Part shown: positions 17,536 through 26,400 of the stretch, piece after piece
Layout of the letters: the number at the start of each line of letters is the position of its first letter
Numbering within the stretch: the stretch's first letter is position 1
NCBI RefSeq assembly: GCF_910594985.1
Contig: NZ_CAJVCE010000007.1
Location: forward strand, 248,001-312,000
DNA length: 64,000 nt
Source of the DNA: Paenibacillus allorhizosphaerae
GTDB taxonomy: Bacteria; Bacillota; Bacilli; Paenibacillales; NBRC-103111
Direction of reading: 5' to 3'
Notes under the pieces: generated by a model
Told to the model about the DNA's origin: nothing
The model's input: only the letters and a program-made list of their open reading frames with translations
Database searches by the model: none
Position numbers and translations under genes: made by a program

Positions 17536-18021
17536 CGTAGCTTTTCCCCTCTCGCTATATACGTCGGCTTATTGATTTCGCAGGCAACCATTTCGTTTCG
17601 TTTATCCTTAACATAACAAACCGTGAAGCCCAAAGTCTTTGCACGATGTTTCTCATTATTTGTACGAGGAATAACACGATGATCTCCATTATTTGCACAC
17701 CTGCCGGTCATTCGGAAAAAGCCTTGTTTGCGAAAAAAGGAAAGCAGGATGCCGAGCAGCCGGATACAATCCCGTTGCCGCTGCGGCAGCCATGCGTATG
17801 AAAGAAGTGGCAGCCTTTGTGGGCGGATGCCTGACGAAAGAAGAGTATGAAGAAGAAGATGCCGCCGCTTGCACCGGATCAATCTCTTGGCGGCAACAGC
17901 GCGAGGCGTTCCTTGAAGCTGTCGCGCATTGTTTTATTCGTAGCCTGTAAATCGAAGCATATATGTAAGCCCGGCGCCAACTCGGTGCCGGGCAGCTTGG
18001 AGCCGACATCTCAAAGCCGGC
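17536..18021. other. Gene-poor intergenic stretch with possible decayed plus-strand reading frame and one hairpin
   Basis: No convincing gene lies here. On the plus strand an open frame of about 50 codons (from ATG 17791 to the stop near 17950) has helical, charged composition and continues upstream without a ribosome site. It may be the end of a lost gene. A GCCCGGC/GCCGGGC hairpin at 17969-17993 follows the oxidoreductase stop codon on the minus strand but lacks a good T-tract. Confidence 0.35.
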
Positions 18022-19098
18022 TTAAGCGGAGTATATGTGCGGGTTCTGTCTGCGGCATTCCTCCATGACCGCCATCTGCAGCCTGACCTGCTGCGGCGTC
18101 ACTTCGAGCGCTGCTCCGTCCACCATCGAACGGTGGAGCATCCGGTAAAATTCACCCGTCATGAAGTCGAAGGAAGATACGCCCGCAGGGAGCGACAATT
18201 CCCAATTGTCGTTATACCATGTAAGCGTTTCTTTGCAATACGCCGGATTTCCGTTCTGGTCGAACAACGGCTCCTGCGTAAGCTGTTGAGCCGGTGCTTC
18301 TTCCGGCTTGAAATATTTCCACTCCAACTTGTTCGTATTGCCGGTAAGCCCGCCGTTCGTTCCTTGAATATTGAATTGCGGTCTCGAATACGAGCAGCAG
18401 GACGAGATCTCCAGATCAATGACCGGTCGTCCCGGGGCGCGCATGATCAGTTTCACGTAGTCTTCGGCATCGCCGAACGTATTGGCGCGATCCATGACGC
18501 AGAGCACCTGCGGCATATCCGGCCCCAGCAGCTGCAGCGCCTGATCGACCGGGTGCGGGCCCGTGTTAAGAAGGTTGCCTCCGTTGTTGCTTTGCAGCGT
18601 CTGCCAGTCCCATCTGCGGGCGAATCCGTTGTTCGCAAAATCGACCTGCACAATGCGGCCCAGTACGCCGGAGTCGATCACTTTACGCAGCTGCACGTAA
18701 GCCGGCATGAAGCGGGATTGCTGAAAGACGGCGAGCATTTTCCCGGATTGCGCGGACGCCTCGATGAGCCGATCCACTTCTTCCGGCGTCTTGGCCAGCG
18801 GCTTTTCGCATAGCACGTTGAAGCCGCGGTTCAGCAGCTCGAGTGTGCTGGAGAAATGCAAATGGCTCGGGGATGCGTTGACGACAAGATCCAACTCTTC
18901 TTGCTCAACCATCTCGTTCCATGTAGCATACGCATTGCAGCCGTATTCCTTCTTCGCCCGCTCGCGCCGGTCCTCCAGACCGTCAGCTACCGCAGTTATT
19001 TTGAATAATTCCGGCCATTTGATCAAATTGTTCCCGTGAATGTTCCTACCGCTACGTCCTTGTCCGATGATCCCGACCTTCACCACGCGACCGCTCAT
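18022..19098 (-). CDS. Gfo/Idh/MocA family NAD(P)-dependent oxidoreductase
   Basis: Sugar or inositol dehydrogenase-like enzyme, 358 residues. The N-terminal Rossmann domain shows GIIGQGRSG, then VVNASPSHLH and CEKPLAKT, where the Lys of the EKP motif is the usual catalytic or cofactor residue. The C-terminal alpha/beta domain contains GPHPVDQAL, with the conserved His. The start at 19098 is chosen from AGAGGAGG nine bases upstream rather than the longer frame. It has its own promoter (19244-19273) and lies directly downstream of the GntR fusion regulator. The exact substrate is not predictable. Confidence 0.9.
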   Translation of the reverse strand: MSGRVVKVGIIGQGRSGRNIHGNNLIKWPELFKITAVADGLEDRRERAKKEYGCNAYATWNEMVEQEELDLVVNASPSHLHFSSTLELLNRGFNVLCEKPLAKTPEEVDRLIEASAQSGKMLAVFQQSRFMPAYVQLRKVIDSGVLGRIVQVDFANNGFARRWDWQTLQSNNGGNLLNTGPHPVDQALQLLGPDMPQVLCVMDRANTFGDAEDYVKLIMRAPGRPVIDLEISSCCSYSRPQFNIQGTNGGLTGNTNKLEWKYFKPEEAPAQQLTQEPLFDQNGNPAYCKETLTWYNDNWELSLPAGVSSFDFMTGEFYRMLHRSMVDGAALEVTPQQVRLQMAVMEECRRQNPHIYSA

Positions 19099-19243
19099 TG
19101 AATTGTTCCTCCTCTTCGCCATTCCCGTTTAATGATAAGTACAAGTTCCCCTGATGATACTGCCACCTGTTCGTAACGGTTTCACCGTAAAATTCGCCGA
19201 GCCCGCTATCAAACGACTGGTAGTTCATTTCTGGTTCATATCC

Positions 19244-19273
19244 ATAATAAGCGGTTTCATTCCATCTTGTAAA
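19244..19273 (-). promoter_or_regulatory. Promoter of the Gfo/Idh/MocA gene
   Basis: Minus-strand -35 TTTACA (19268-19273) and -10 TATTAT (19244-19249) are 18 bases apart, just past the regulator's stop codon. This leaves a 5' leader of about 140 bases. Confidence 0.55.
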
Positions 19274-19285
19274 CACTAGATTTCG

Positions 19286-20644
19286 TCAATTCAAAATCTC
19301 TTCGAGTCTGCTGCACACCGTCTGCTCCGACGACAATCCGGACCAATACAGCTTCGCTTCGCGCAAAGCAGCATTGAGCTGCGACTCCTTCAAATTCAAA
19401 TCGGTGTACAGACTAAACGTCGGCGCAATCTCGCGATACAGATGGAAGCGCGACGGCCGGTACATCGATTCTTTCCCGACCCATTCGGCTGCCGTCTTCA
19501 GACTCGGCACACTTAGCGTATGCTGCCGGATCAGCAGTTGAGCGCGATACGAAATCAAGTAATCGATCAAAATTTGCGCCGCTTCCTTCTTCTTGGAATT
19601 CGAACAAAGCGCAAGCCCGATTGTCAGCATCAGCGTCCTGGCTTGGTTCAAATACGGAATCGGTGCGATGTCATAAGGAAACGAGGCGCCGGACAACCGG
19701 TTCAGCCGGAAGTAGTTCGTCATAATGATCGATACATGCTCCTCCAGAAACAGCTTCTCGGCTTCCGCTTCATTTTCGAAGATCGGCGGTATTTTGAATT
19801 GCTGCAGCAAATCTTTGCAGACGCGCAGTCCTTCAATGCACGAAGTTCCGGTCACCTGATAGCGCCCGTTTTCTCCTTTTTGAAACCGGTAGCCGCTTTG
19901 CAGCAAAAATACGGGCCATCGGTTATTCGAGAACAAATGCACGTAAAAGCCGAGCCCGTCATTTTTCTCGCTCAATTTCAGCGCGTTATCGATCAAGTCT
20001 CCCCATGTCCAGCTGCTGTCCGGTTCAAGCAGGCCCGCTTCGGTAAAATGCTTCTTGTTATAGCAAATGACCAGCGGCGAGAAAATGAAGGGCTGAACGA
20101 GCAGCTCGCCATCGCTGGAGAACGCTTTATTCAAATACGGATAAATTTGCGGACTTGGCTCCTGAGGCTCCAGCATATCCAGCAAATCCGCTTCCATGAA
20201 CGATCGGAAATTGTTGTAGTTGAGCGTCACCGCATCGAGCAGCCCCGCTTTGATGTACTCGTCGATGCTGTTGTTCTGGATCGGGACGGGTACGACTTGA
20301 ATGTGGGGAAACTGGTCGTGAAAGTCGTTGAGCAGCAAGTGCAGCGCCGCTTCTTCCAGCACTGTCGGATGATACCCGAACCGGATCGTAAATTCCGTAT
20401 TGCCCGGAGGGGTTACAATTTTGTTGCCGACTTTCGGAATTTTCTCGATCAGTCCTTCGGCGAGCAGCACGTCGAGCCCTTTGCGGATCGAATTATTGCT
20501 TAAGCCGAACTGCCCGCTGAGCGCTTTTTCCGAAGGCAAAAAATCGCCGACCTGGCGTTTCCCGGAAAGAATGTCGCTTCTTATCGATTGTATAAATTGT
20601 TCTAATTTCACCCGAAACTTCGTTCGGCCGCTTGGATTCGTCAA
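19286..20644 (-). CDS. GntR-type regulator fused to an extracellular-type solute-binding domain
   Basis: Unusual one-component regulator, 452 residues. Residues about 8-76 are a GntR winged helix (IRSDILSGKRQVGDFLPSE, then LAEGLIEKIPKVGNKIV). Residues about 85-452 resemble a family-1 sugar-binding protein (ICYNKKHFTEAGL, WTWGDLIDNALKLSEK, APIPYLNQARTLML) but with no signal peptide or lipobox, so the binding fold is used inside the cell. The start is TTG after GGTGGGA. It probably senses a sugar and controls the genes around it (orphan binding protein, oxidoreductase, esterase). The fusion is seen directly; the effector is unknown. Confidence 0.88.
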   Translation of the reverse strand: MTNPSGRTKFRVKLEQFIQSIRSDILSGKRQVGDFLPSEKALSGQFGLSNNSIRKGLDVLLAEGLIEKIPKVGNKIVTPPGNTEFTIRFGYHPTVLEEAALHLLLNDFHDQFPHIQVVPVPIQNNSIDEYIKAGLLDAVTLNYNNFRSFMEADLLDMLEPQEPSPQIYPYLNKAFSSDGELLVQPFIFSPLVICYNKKHFTEAGLLEPDSSWTWGDLIDNALKLSEKNDGLGFYVHLFSNNRWPVFLLQSGYRFQKGENGRYQVTGTSCIEGLRVCKDLLQQFKIPPIFENEAEAEKLFLEEHVSIIMTNYFRLNRLSGASFPYDIAPIPYLNQARTLMLTIGLALCSNSKKKEAAQILIDYLISYRAQLLIRQHTLSVPSLKTAAEWVGKESMYRPSRFHLYREIAPTFSLYTDLNLKESQLNAALREAKLYWSGLSSEQTVCSRLEEILN

Positions 20645-20858
20645 TTTTTATCCCACCGCATGATACGATTTTTTTGATAAGCCCGATACTCCCGTGACGA
20701 CTCGTCATGGAAGGCTCAAATTCTAGCATATCGCAATGGTCATAACGTTGCAACAAGCTTGGGTATCGGGATGATCTCGGGCTTAGGCGCAATCCCTCGA
20801 GCAGCAGGAAAAGGAAAGAGCGATTGCGGCCCTTTCCATCATCATGCGTATTCATTCA

Positions 20859-21860
20859 TTATGCCATCGTCTCCAGCATTTTGAGCGATACCCGGTACTG
20901 GAGCGCTTCCTCCTGCACATATCTGCGAAATTCATCGATCGCGTATTTGGCCATACGCTCGACTTCCGTTTGGTTGCTGCCCGCGATATGCGGAGTCAAA
21001 ATGACGTTGTCCAGCTTCAGCAGCTCGCTTTCCGGCGGGACGGGCTCCGGATAAGTGACGTCGAGTACGGCGGTTCGGGTAGGTACGTCGCTAAGCGCGC
21101 GGATCAAATCGGTCTCAACCACCTGTTTGCCCCTGCCCGTATTAATAAAAGTCGCATACGGGAGCATCCGGTCAAAATGTTCTTTGTTCAGCATCCCTAC
21201 CGTTTCCGGCACATTCGCCAAATGATTGGAAATCGTCTGGCATTGCGAGAAAACGTCAATCAGACCGGTCTTGGCGACATTCAGCCGGGCGGCCGTTTCA
21301 TCGGGCAAGAACGGGTCGAACACCCAAATTTCAAGCTGATACGGCTTCAACATCTCGATCACTTTACGTCCGATCATGCCCGCGCCGATGATGCCGACCT
21401 TGGCGTTGTAATTGCCGGGAAACGCCCTCGCATACCGCGCCGCTTCCTGACGGCTTTGCTTGTTCAGGAGAGCGCTTTGAAAGTAGCCTTTGTTGGCAAG
21501 CACGATTTGCGCGGCCGCATACTCAGCCACGGGGACGGCGTTGGCAGCCCAGGCGCTAACGACGGTGACGCCGCAATGCAGAAAAGGCCGGGCGAAAGAT
21601 TGCACGCTGCCCGCCGCATAAAATAGCGCTTTCAAATTTGGCAAATAGCGCCGTATTTCATTCTCGGTCAGTGCCGGCATGCCCCAGGTGGAGAATGCGA
21701 CTTCGATCGATTGTAGTTCGGAGGCATGTTCCTCCAACTGTTCCCTGCTCACGATTTCCGGATAAATGTCCGCAAGCTGGTAGAGCTCATTTCGTATTTC
21801 GGGATTGTATACCATCTGAATGCTTTGCGGCCTTCCAATAAACAACGCCTTTTTCTTCAT
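20859..21860 (-). CDS. D-isomer-specific 2-hydroxyacid dehydrogenase family protein
   Basis: NAD-dependent dehydrogenase of the phosphoglycerate/glyoxylate-reductase group, 333 residues. The Rossmann motif is VGIIGAGMIGRKVIEML, followed by an INTGRGKQVVETDLI stretch with the conserved Arg region. The expected GNQ/GSN-TEVE ending (HIAGSNQTEVERMAKYA) carries the catalytic His. The start at 21860 is the first ATG with a Shine-Dalgarno-like AGG, discarding 36 residues of upstream frame. A good promoter lies at 21936-21964. Substrate unknown; a hydroxyacid from uronate breakdown is possible in this context. Confidence 0.87.
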   Translation of the reverse strand: MKKKALFIGRPQSIQMVYNPEIRNELYQLADIYPEIVSREQLEEHASELQSIEVAFSTWGMPALTENEIRRYLPNLKALFYAAGSVQSFARPFLHCGVTVVSAWAANAVPVAEYAAAQIVLANKGYFQSALLNKQSRQEAARYARAFPGNYNAKVGIIGAGMIGRKVIEMLKPYQLEIWVFDPFLPDETAARLNVAKTGLIDVFSQCQTISNHLANVPETVGMLNKEHFDRMLPYATFINTGRGKQVVETDLIRALSDVPTRTAVLDVTYPEPVPPESELLKLDNVILTPHIAGSNQTEVERMAKYAIDEFRRYVQEEALQYRVSLKMLETMA

Positions 21861-21935
21861 TGAACCTATCACCCACCGATCATAGCATCGTATGACAGAG
21901 CTCGGTCTAAGCTGGTTCCCATCTAAACGATTATA

Positions 21936-21964
21936 ATTATAGATCAGGCGGTTTGTGATGTAAA
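21936..21964 (-). promoter_or_regulatory. Promoter of the 2-hydroxyacid dehydrogenase gene
   Basis: Minus-strand -35 TTTACA (21959-21964) and -10 TATAAT (21936-21941) have 17-base spacing. A second overlapping TATAAT lies at 21930-21935. Confidence 0.65.
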
Positions 21965-21987
21965 TCATTCCTTTGATTCCTTTTTTC

Positions 21988-23814
21988 CTATGTAACGCCG
22001 ATGATGTAACGCAGCGGATCGCTGGCGCTCACGATCCGAAGCCGGGTTCCCGACTCGATCTTGGCTACGAATTGGCCGCCGGCGGTCTGAACATGAATGT
22101 AATCGGTTCCCGGTCTGAAGCCTTCCGCCTGCCAGCCTCTGGCCGTTTCATGACGAAGCTCGCCGGAGGAAACGGCTCCGGTCGCGACGATAACGATTCT
22201 ATATTTCGAAATATCGTCGAGCAAATCGACCGTTCCGGCGGAAATATTCAAAGTCCCCGTGAGCATCGTCTCCCGGTTCTCCGGAGCGATCCGTGTATCA
22301 GCCGCTTCGCTGCGAACCGTGCCCGAAGCGCCTCTCGCCATGTAATTGCCGCTCGCCGTGGTTCCCGCATTGCCGGCAGCGATATACAAGGCGTAACCGT
22401 AAAGCTTGTCATACCCGTCATTGCTTACGTGATTGCCGCTTGCTTCCGTGTCAGTACAGCCTTCAAGACGAATGGCGTTGTACCCGCCCGCCTTCTCCTG
22501 AGACGCCCCGCGCAGCACGTTGCCCTTCACCGTGAGCCGGCGCGTGTCAGAAATAAAGACGGCTTCCCGGTTTGCGGCCGCGCTGCAATTGCCCGACAAC
22601 GTAATTTGATCGCCGGAAATGACCCGAATCGCGCTGTATTTCACATTGTGAATCACGTTGTCCGATACGCGAATGTGTACGGACGGTTCTTCAAAACCTC
22701 CGTTTACGCTTTTCCGTGAGACGGCGATGCCATGCTGCCCGATCTCGCGAAGCACGTTGCCGCTGATGAGCACCTGATTGCAAGAGTACAGTGCGATCCC
22801 GGCGCCGCCGGTTTGCTCAATCGTATTTCCCGTCACGACGGCATTTCTGTAGCTCTCCGGCTTGATGGCGATGTCGGCCAATTGTTTGAAGTGGTTGTTG
22901 ACGATTCGAATGTTTTCATGAAACACCTGCTTGCCGGAAGCGTCATACTTGGAGCCGTGCGTACCGACTCCCCTATGGCCGTTCGTAAACGTGCATCCTT
23001 CAATGAGCACGTCGCGGCACGGCGTGTCGTCGAAAGCGCCGAATGTCGGGAAAGCTTCCTTCGATGCAAAATCGATCTGCACCATCTCATATTGCCCGTC
23101 CGAAGCTACCTTTTGATCCTGGAATACGCAGTGAAGCAGTTTGACGTTCCGGCTTGAGTTGAATTCGATGATGTGCCCGTTATGCCCGTTGATGAAACGA
23201 ACCCGTTCGATATGGATACGGTCCGCATGGGCGATGGCAAACGCTTGAAAGTTTTTATTCGGATCTTTCGGCGGATGCGTATTGCCGCACAGATCGATCG
23301 TCCCGCCGATCACCGTAATGCCGCCGTCGCCTTCGTATCCTTTGGCATATTGGTCGTTGCCGACGTCGCCGTTGACAAACAGCTTCAGGTTCGCGTCGGG
23401 CGATCCCATCTTCCGCAGCACCGCGCCTTCTTCCATTCGGATCGACGTATTCCGATACAACCGAAGCACCCGCGTCACGACATACACGCCGGGCGGAACG
23501 TACATGGTCCCGAACCCGTTCCGTTGAATTTCGCCAAGCACGCGCTCAAAAGCAGACGTGTCATCGCTCACGCCGTTTCCGGCCGCGCCAAATTGTCTCA
23601 CGTCATATACCGGAGCGGGCGTGGTGTTGCCGTTTTTTTGTCTGGACACATCGTCGGCCGCTGCCGACGTCTGCGAACCGTCTCCCCGGGCATCGCTCGC
23701 GAGCGCAGCCGCAACGGAGCCGACCGCCATTACCGTCCCGACAGCACCGAGCGATTGAAGCAGCTTTCTTCTGCTGAGCAGCCGCTTCGAAGTGTTATTG
23801 CCATGATCGGACAT
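21988..23814 (-). CDS. Tat-exported right-handed parallel beta-helix protein (paralogue of 4026-5870)
   Basis: Exported beta-helix protein, 608 residues. SRRKLL at residues 14-19 plus a hydrophobic Ala/Val-rich stretch forms a twin-arginine signal. A pectate-lyase-superfamily segment starts near residue 75 (DVRQFGAAGNGVSDDTSAF), then come repeated strands such as GNTIEQT, GNVLREIG, DNVIHNV and GNVLRGA. Order and motifs match the protein at 4026-5870, including a KNTSVVMEQ/RNTSIRMEE equivalent. It lies 57 bases downstream of the orphan binding protein and reads the same way, so the two are probably cotranscribed under the LacI-type operator at 25250. Substrate unknown; pectin or a related uronate polymer is likely. 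Confidence 0.85.
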   Translation of the reverse strand: MSDHGNNTSKRLLSRRKLLQSLGAVGTVMAVGSVAAALASDARGDGSQTSAAADDVSRQKNGNTTPAPVYDVRQFGAAGNGVSDDTSAFERVLGEIQRNGFGTMYVPPGVYVVTRVLRLYRNTSIRMEEGAVLRKMGSPDANLKLFVNGDVGNDQYAKGYEGDGGITVIGGTIDLCGNTHPPKDPNKNFQAFAIAHADRIHIERVRFINGHNGHIIEFNSSRNVKLLHCVFQDQKVASDGQYEMVQIDFASKEAFPTFGAFDDTPCRDVLIEGCTFTNGHRGVGTHGSKYDASGKQVFHENIRIVNNHFKQLADIAIKPESYRNAVVTGNTIEQTGGAGIALYSCNQVLISGNVLREIGQHGIAVSRKSVNGGFEEPSVHIRVSDNVIHNVKYSAIRVISGDQITLSGNCSAAANREAVFISDTRRLTVKGNVLRGASQEKAGGYNAIRLEGCTDTEASGNHVSNDGYDKLYGYALYIAAGNAGTTASGNYMARGASGTVRSEAADTRIAPENRETMLTGTLNISAGTVDLLDDISKYRIVIVATGAVSSGELRHETARGWQAEGFRPGTDYIHVQTAGGQFVAKIESGTRLRIVSASDPLRYIIGVT

Positions 23815-23870
23815 GTACGCTTCACCCCACCATCAATATCGTTCTACGCGACGCATTAACATGTATGCAG

Positions 23871-25214
23871 CTATTTCAGCTTAGCCTCGATGTCTTTATT
23901 AATCTTCTCCTCCGCTGCCCGCAAAGCCGAATTAACATCCTTACCTTTGGTGAACATTTCCCTTAACTCGGCTTGAATGGCGCTCATGGCAATCGTATCG
24001 TGCAAGGTCGGCGTATAAGGTTTGGCTGCCGACGTTTTGAACGGAGCGGCTATGTTTTTACCTTTGAGGAAGGCCAAATCTTTACCGAACGCGGTTTTGA
24101 ACTTGCCGTCCTTCATTACGCTCGTTTTTCCTTGTCCCGCCATATCGAGCTGCACTTCGTCGGAGATTACCGTCGTAATGACACGATATACATCGTCCTT
24201 GTGCTGGCTTGTGCTCGTCGGAACCAAGATGTGCATGTCAGGGCCCATCCCTATACCCGGAGCATCGGGAAACACAGGGTAAGACGCCATATCCCAATTG
24301 AAATCGGGCAAATCCCCGAAGCGTCCCGTAGCGATAATATTCACATCGGCATGCATCGCAAGTGTGCGGTCCTTTACGAACAGGTTGATTCCCGCCGTTT
24401 TCCATGCATGCTTGCCATTGCCGGGAATCGTATAAATGTCCGCCGCCTGCTGCATCACTTTTTTCCACTGCTCCGTATTTACAAGGGCGCGATTCGTTGT
24501 GGCATCGACCAGCGGAACCGACAGCTGCGACCCCATGCGCTCCGGTACGTTCGGCTCCAGACCGCGGTATTGCACGCCTCCGTCCACCTTCGTCACTTTT
24601 CGCGCAAGCTCCGCCGCTTCCTGCCAAGTCATGCCGTCTTTCGGATAAGGAACGGCGAATTTATCGAAGATGTCTTTGTTATAGTACAGCGCGCTGAAAT
24701 TTTGTGTATAAGGCAGGGCGACCAAATCATTTGAACGCGTTGCCGCTTTGATGGCCTCGAGCGCTTGCGGCTCAAAACGCGACAAGTCGATGTTATGCTT
24801 CTTGATGCCTTCCGTCATCGGTTCGAGCAGCTTCATTTCGCTGATGATCGGAATGCCGTTTACGTTATTCGTAATGATGATGTCCGGCACTTGCTTTGCC
24901 GTCACTTGCTCAGGCAGCAGCTTATCGTCATAGGCAGTCTTCTCTGCCGTAATCCATGGATACTTCTTTTTCACCGGCTCCGCGATAAACCGTTTGAATT
25001 CCTCGTCCGTTAAATAGCCGCTTGCCTTCACGCCGACCTTAACCGTCACCGGCTCCTGCTGCTCCGTCGTCTTGGTTTTGGACGCGTCATCCGGCGCATT
25101 TCCGTTTCCGCAGCCGGACAACAGCGCGGTTATGAATACGGCAGGTATGCAGAGATACGTCGAAACTTTGCATTGGGGTGATGAGGACGTGAAGCTTTTG
25201 AATCTTTTGTTCAT
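23871..25214 (-). CDS. Orphan extracellular solute-binding lipoprotein (family 1)
   Basis: Sugar-type binding lipoprotein, 447 residues, with a long signal region and lipobox LLSGC near residue 35. AAAGGAG precedes the ATG. It is a paralogue of 16219-17535 (shared PYPKDGMTW and DGGVQYRG/DNGVQYIG blocks). There are no permeases beside it. A LacI-type operator sits 36 bases before the start codon and the beta-helix gene follows, which suggests binding of a product released by that protein (inference). Confidence 0.88.
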   Translation of the reverse strand: MNKRFKSFTSSSPQCKVSTYLCIPAVFITALLSGCGNGNAPDDASKTKTTEQQEPVTVKVGVKASGYLTDEEFKRFIAEPVKKKYPWITAEKTAYDDKLLPEQVTAKQVPDIIITNNVNGIPIISEMKLLEPMTEGIKKHNIDLSRFEPQALEAIKAATRSNDLVALPYTQNFSALYYNKDIFDKFAVPYPKDGMTWQEAAELARKVTKVDGGVQYRGLEPNVPERMGSQLSVPLVDATTNRALVNTEQWKKVMQQAADIYTIPGNGKHAWKTAGINLFVKDRTLAMHADVNIIATGRFGDLPDFNWDMASYPVFPDAPGIGMGPDMHILVPTSTSQHKDDVYRVITTVISDEVQLDMAGQGKTSVMKDGKFKTAFGKDLAFLKGKNIAAPFKTSAAKPYTPTLHDTIAMSAIQAELREMFTKGKDVNSALRAAEEKINKDIEAKLK

Positions 25215-25249
25215 GGTTAGGACTCCTTTTCAAAAATAGGATGAGTTTC

Positions 25250-25261
25250 GTAATCGATTAC
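25250..25261. promoter_or_regulatory. LacI-family operator 1
   Basis: Perfect palindrome GTAATCGATTAC with flanks identical to the two other copies (TTTC before, ATTTT after). It lies just upstream of the orphan binding-protein gene. Confidence 0.75.
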
Positions 25262-25360
25262 ATTTTTACATATAAAGGTCGACCGGCATTTATCGTAGCA
25301 ATCGGCTGTTAAAACCATACCCGAATAGTGTAAACTTGCGATAAAAAGGGTTCGTTCGAA

Positions 25361-26134
25361 TTACCGCTGTTTTCTAATAAACGTTTCCATGTCGGTCATC
25401 CCGTATAAACTGATTCCGTAGAATGTGATCGTACGGCCTTTCATTACCGTCTCGAGACGGCCGTGCAGTTCATCCACTGCGGCTTCCGCCAGTGCGCCAA
25501 GCTCCTTATTGGCAAAATATCCGATCGATACGTGCGGCCTGTATTCCGTCGTCGAGGTGGCAATGCCGTACCGCTCAAGGAATAGCTGATTCAGCTTCGA
25601 CCGATTGTCCTCGATCCGTTCAAGTCTGTAAACGGATTCATCGTTGGCCGGCTTGATCCTGGCGACAATCGAGCTGTTGTTCCACTTCTCCAGTTTATCG
25701 TACTTAAATTGGATAGGAGTGGTTTGTATCGTTAGAGGTCTCGCATCTTCCATGAACAAGATGGAGCGGTCCGTCAACATCGTACCCGGCAGCCCTTTCA
25801 ATAATGCGGCTACTTGAGTCCGGTCGCTTTCCCGCAATTTGTTGACGTTATAATCATTGAGCCCATCCCATACCGTCACATGGTACGAATGCAGCGGCAG
25901 CGGACAAAACAAGTACTTTCGTTCCATATGGCCCGTTTCCTTCGCCTGTTCCCATAGCGTCTGGTAAAAAGACAGCTCCTTCACTCCCGTCCGGCAGCAT
26001 AATTTCTCGAGACCGTCCGTTCTGGTTATCGGGCAATAACTGTCTCCCTGATGATCGAACAGCAGCGAGAAACCGTAAAACGGAGCCCATACGGGCTGAA
26101 ATCCTTGCACTTTTCTATTTGTAATGGTAATCAT
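25361..26134 (-). CDS. 2H phosphoesterase-like protein
   Basis: A 257-residue protein with the two H-x-T/S-x motifs that define the 2H (LigT/CPDase) phosphoesterase superfamily: HVTV in YHVTVWDG (near residue 85) and HVSI in YRPHVSIGYF (near residue 202). Known members open 2',3'-cyclic phosphates or 2'-5' bonds in RNA or nucleotides. Start at 26134 after GGAGG. A LacI-type operator copy lies 154 bases upstream, so the gene may belong to the same regulon as the binding protein, which is unexpected for a nucleotide-type enzyme. The specific substrate is unknown. Confidence 0.72.
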   Translation of the reverse strand: MITITNRKVQGFQPVWAPFYGFSLLFDHQGDSYCPITRTDGLEKLCCRTGVKELSFYQTLWEQAKETGHMERKYLFCPLPLHSYHVTVWDGLNDYNVNKLRESDRTQVAALLKGLPGTMLTDRSILFMEDARPLTIQTTPIQFKYDKLEKWNNSSIVARIKPANDESVYRLERIEDNRSKLNQLFLERYGIATSTTEYRPHVSIGYFANKELGALAEAAVDELHGRLETVMKGRTITFYGISLYGMTDMETFIRKQR

Positions 26135-26287
26135 GTTCCGAATAGACCTCCTGAATGTATCCTTGCTCGCGTGTTAACGTTTAGTGCTCTGATCGGTCTT
26201 AGCCATGAACTTTCCTTGCTTTCTCGAATTCGGCCCCCGCTTTCCCGACAGCTGATCGAATGATTTACATAGGCAGCGCCACCTTTC

Positions 26288-26299
26288 GTAATCGATTAC
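26288..26299. promoter_or_regulatory. LacI-family operator 2
   Basis: GTAATCGATTAC with the same flanks as the other two copies, between the LacI gene and the 2H phosphoesterase gene. Confidence 0.7.
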
Positions 26300-26400
26300 A
26301 TTTTTGTCCGACTTAAGGATGCACACAAATCTCCAGGCGCGCATTTCCCTCGCTGCAAGGCGGTCGGTTCAACCCTACAGGAGCTCCTTATAGTCCGGCT

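Noticed and set aside
17693..17950. 85-codon plus-strand frame as a real gene
   Set aside because: No ribosome site, unclear start and no recognised family; recorded only as a possible remnant in the intergenic entry.
19052..19276. 74-codon minus-strand frame upstream of the Gfo/Idh/MocA gene
   Set aside because: It starts at GTG inside a -35 element and overlaps the true start; better explained as promoter and leader.
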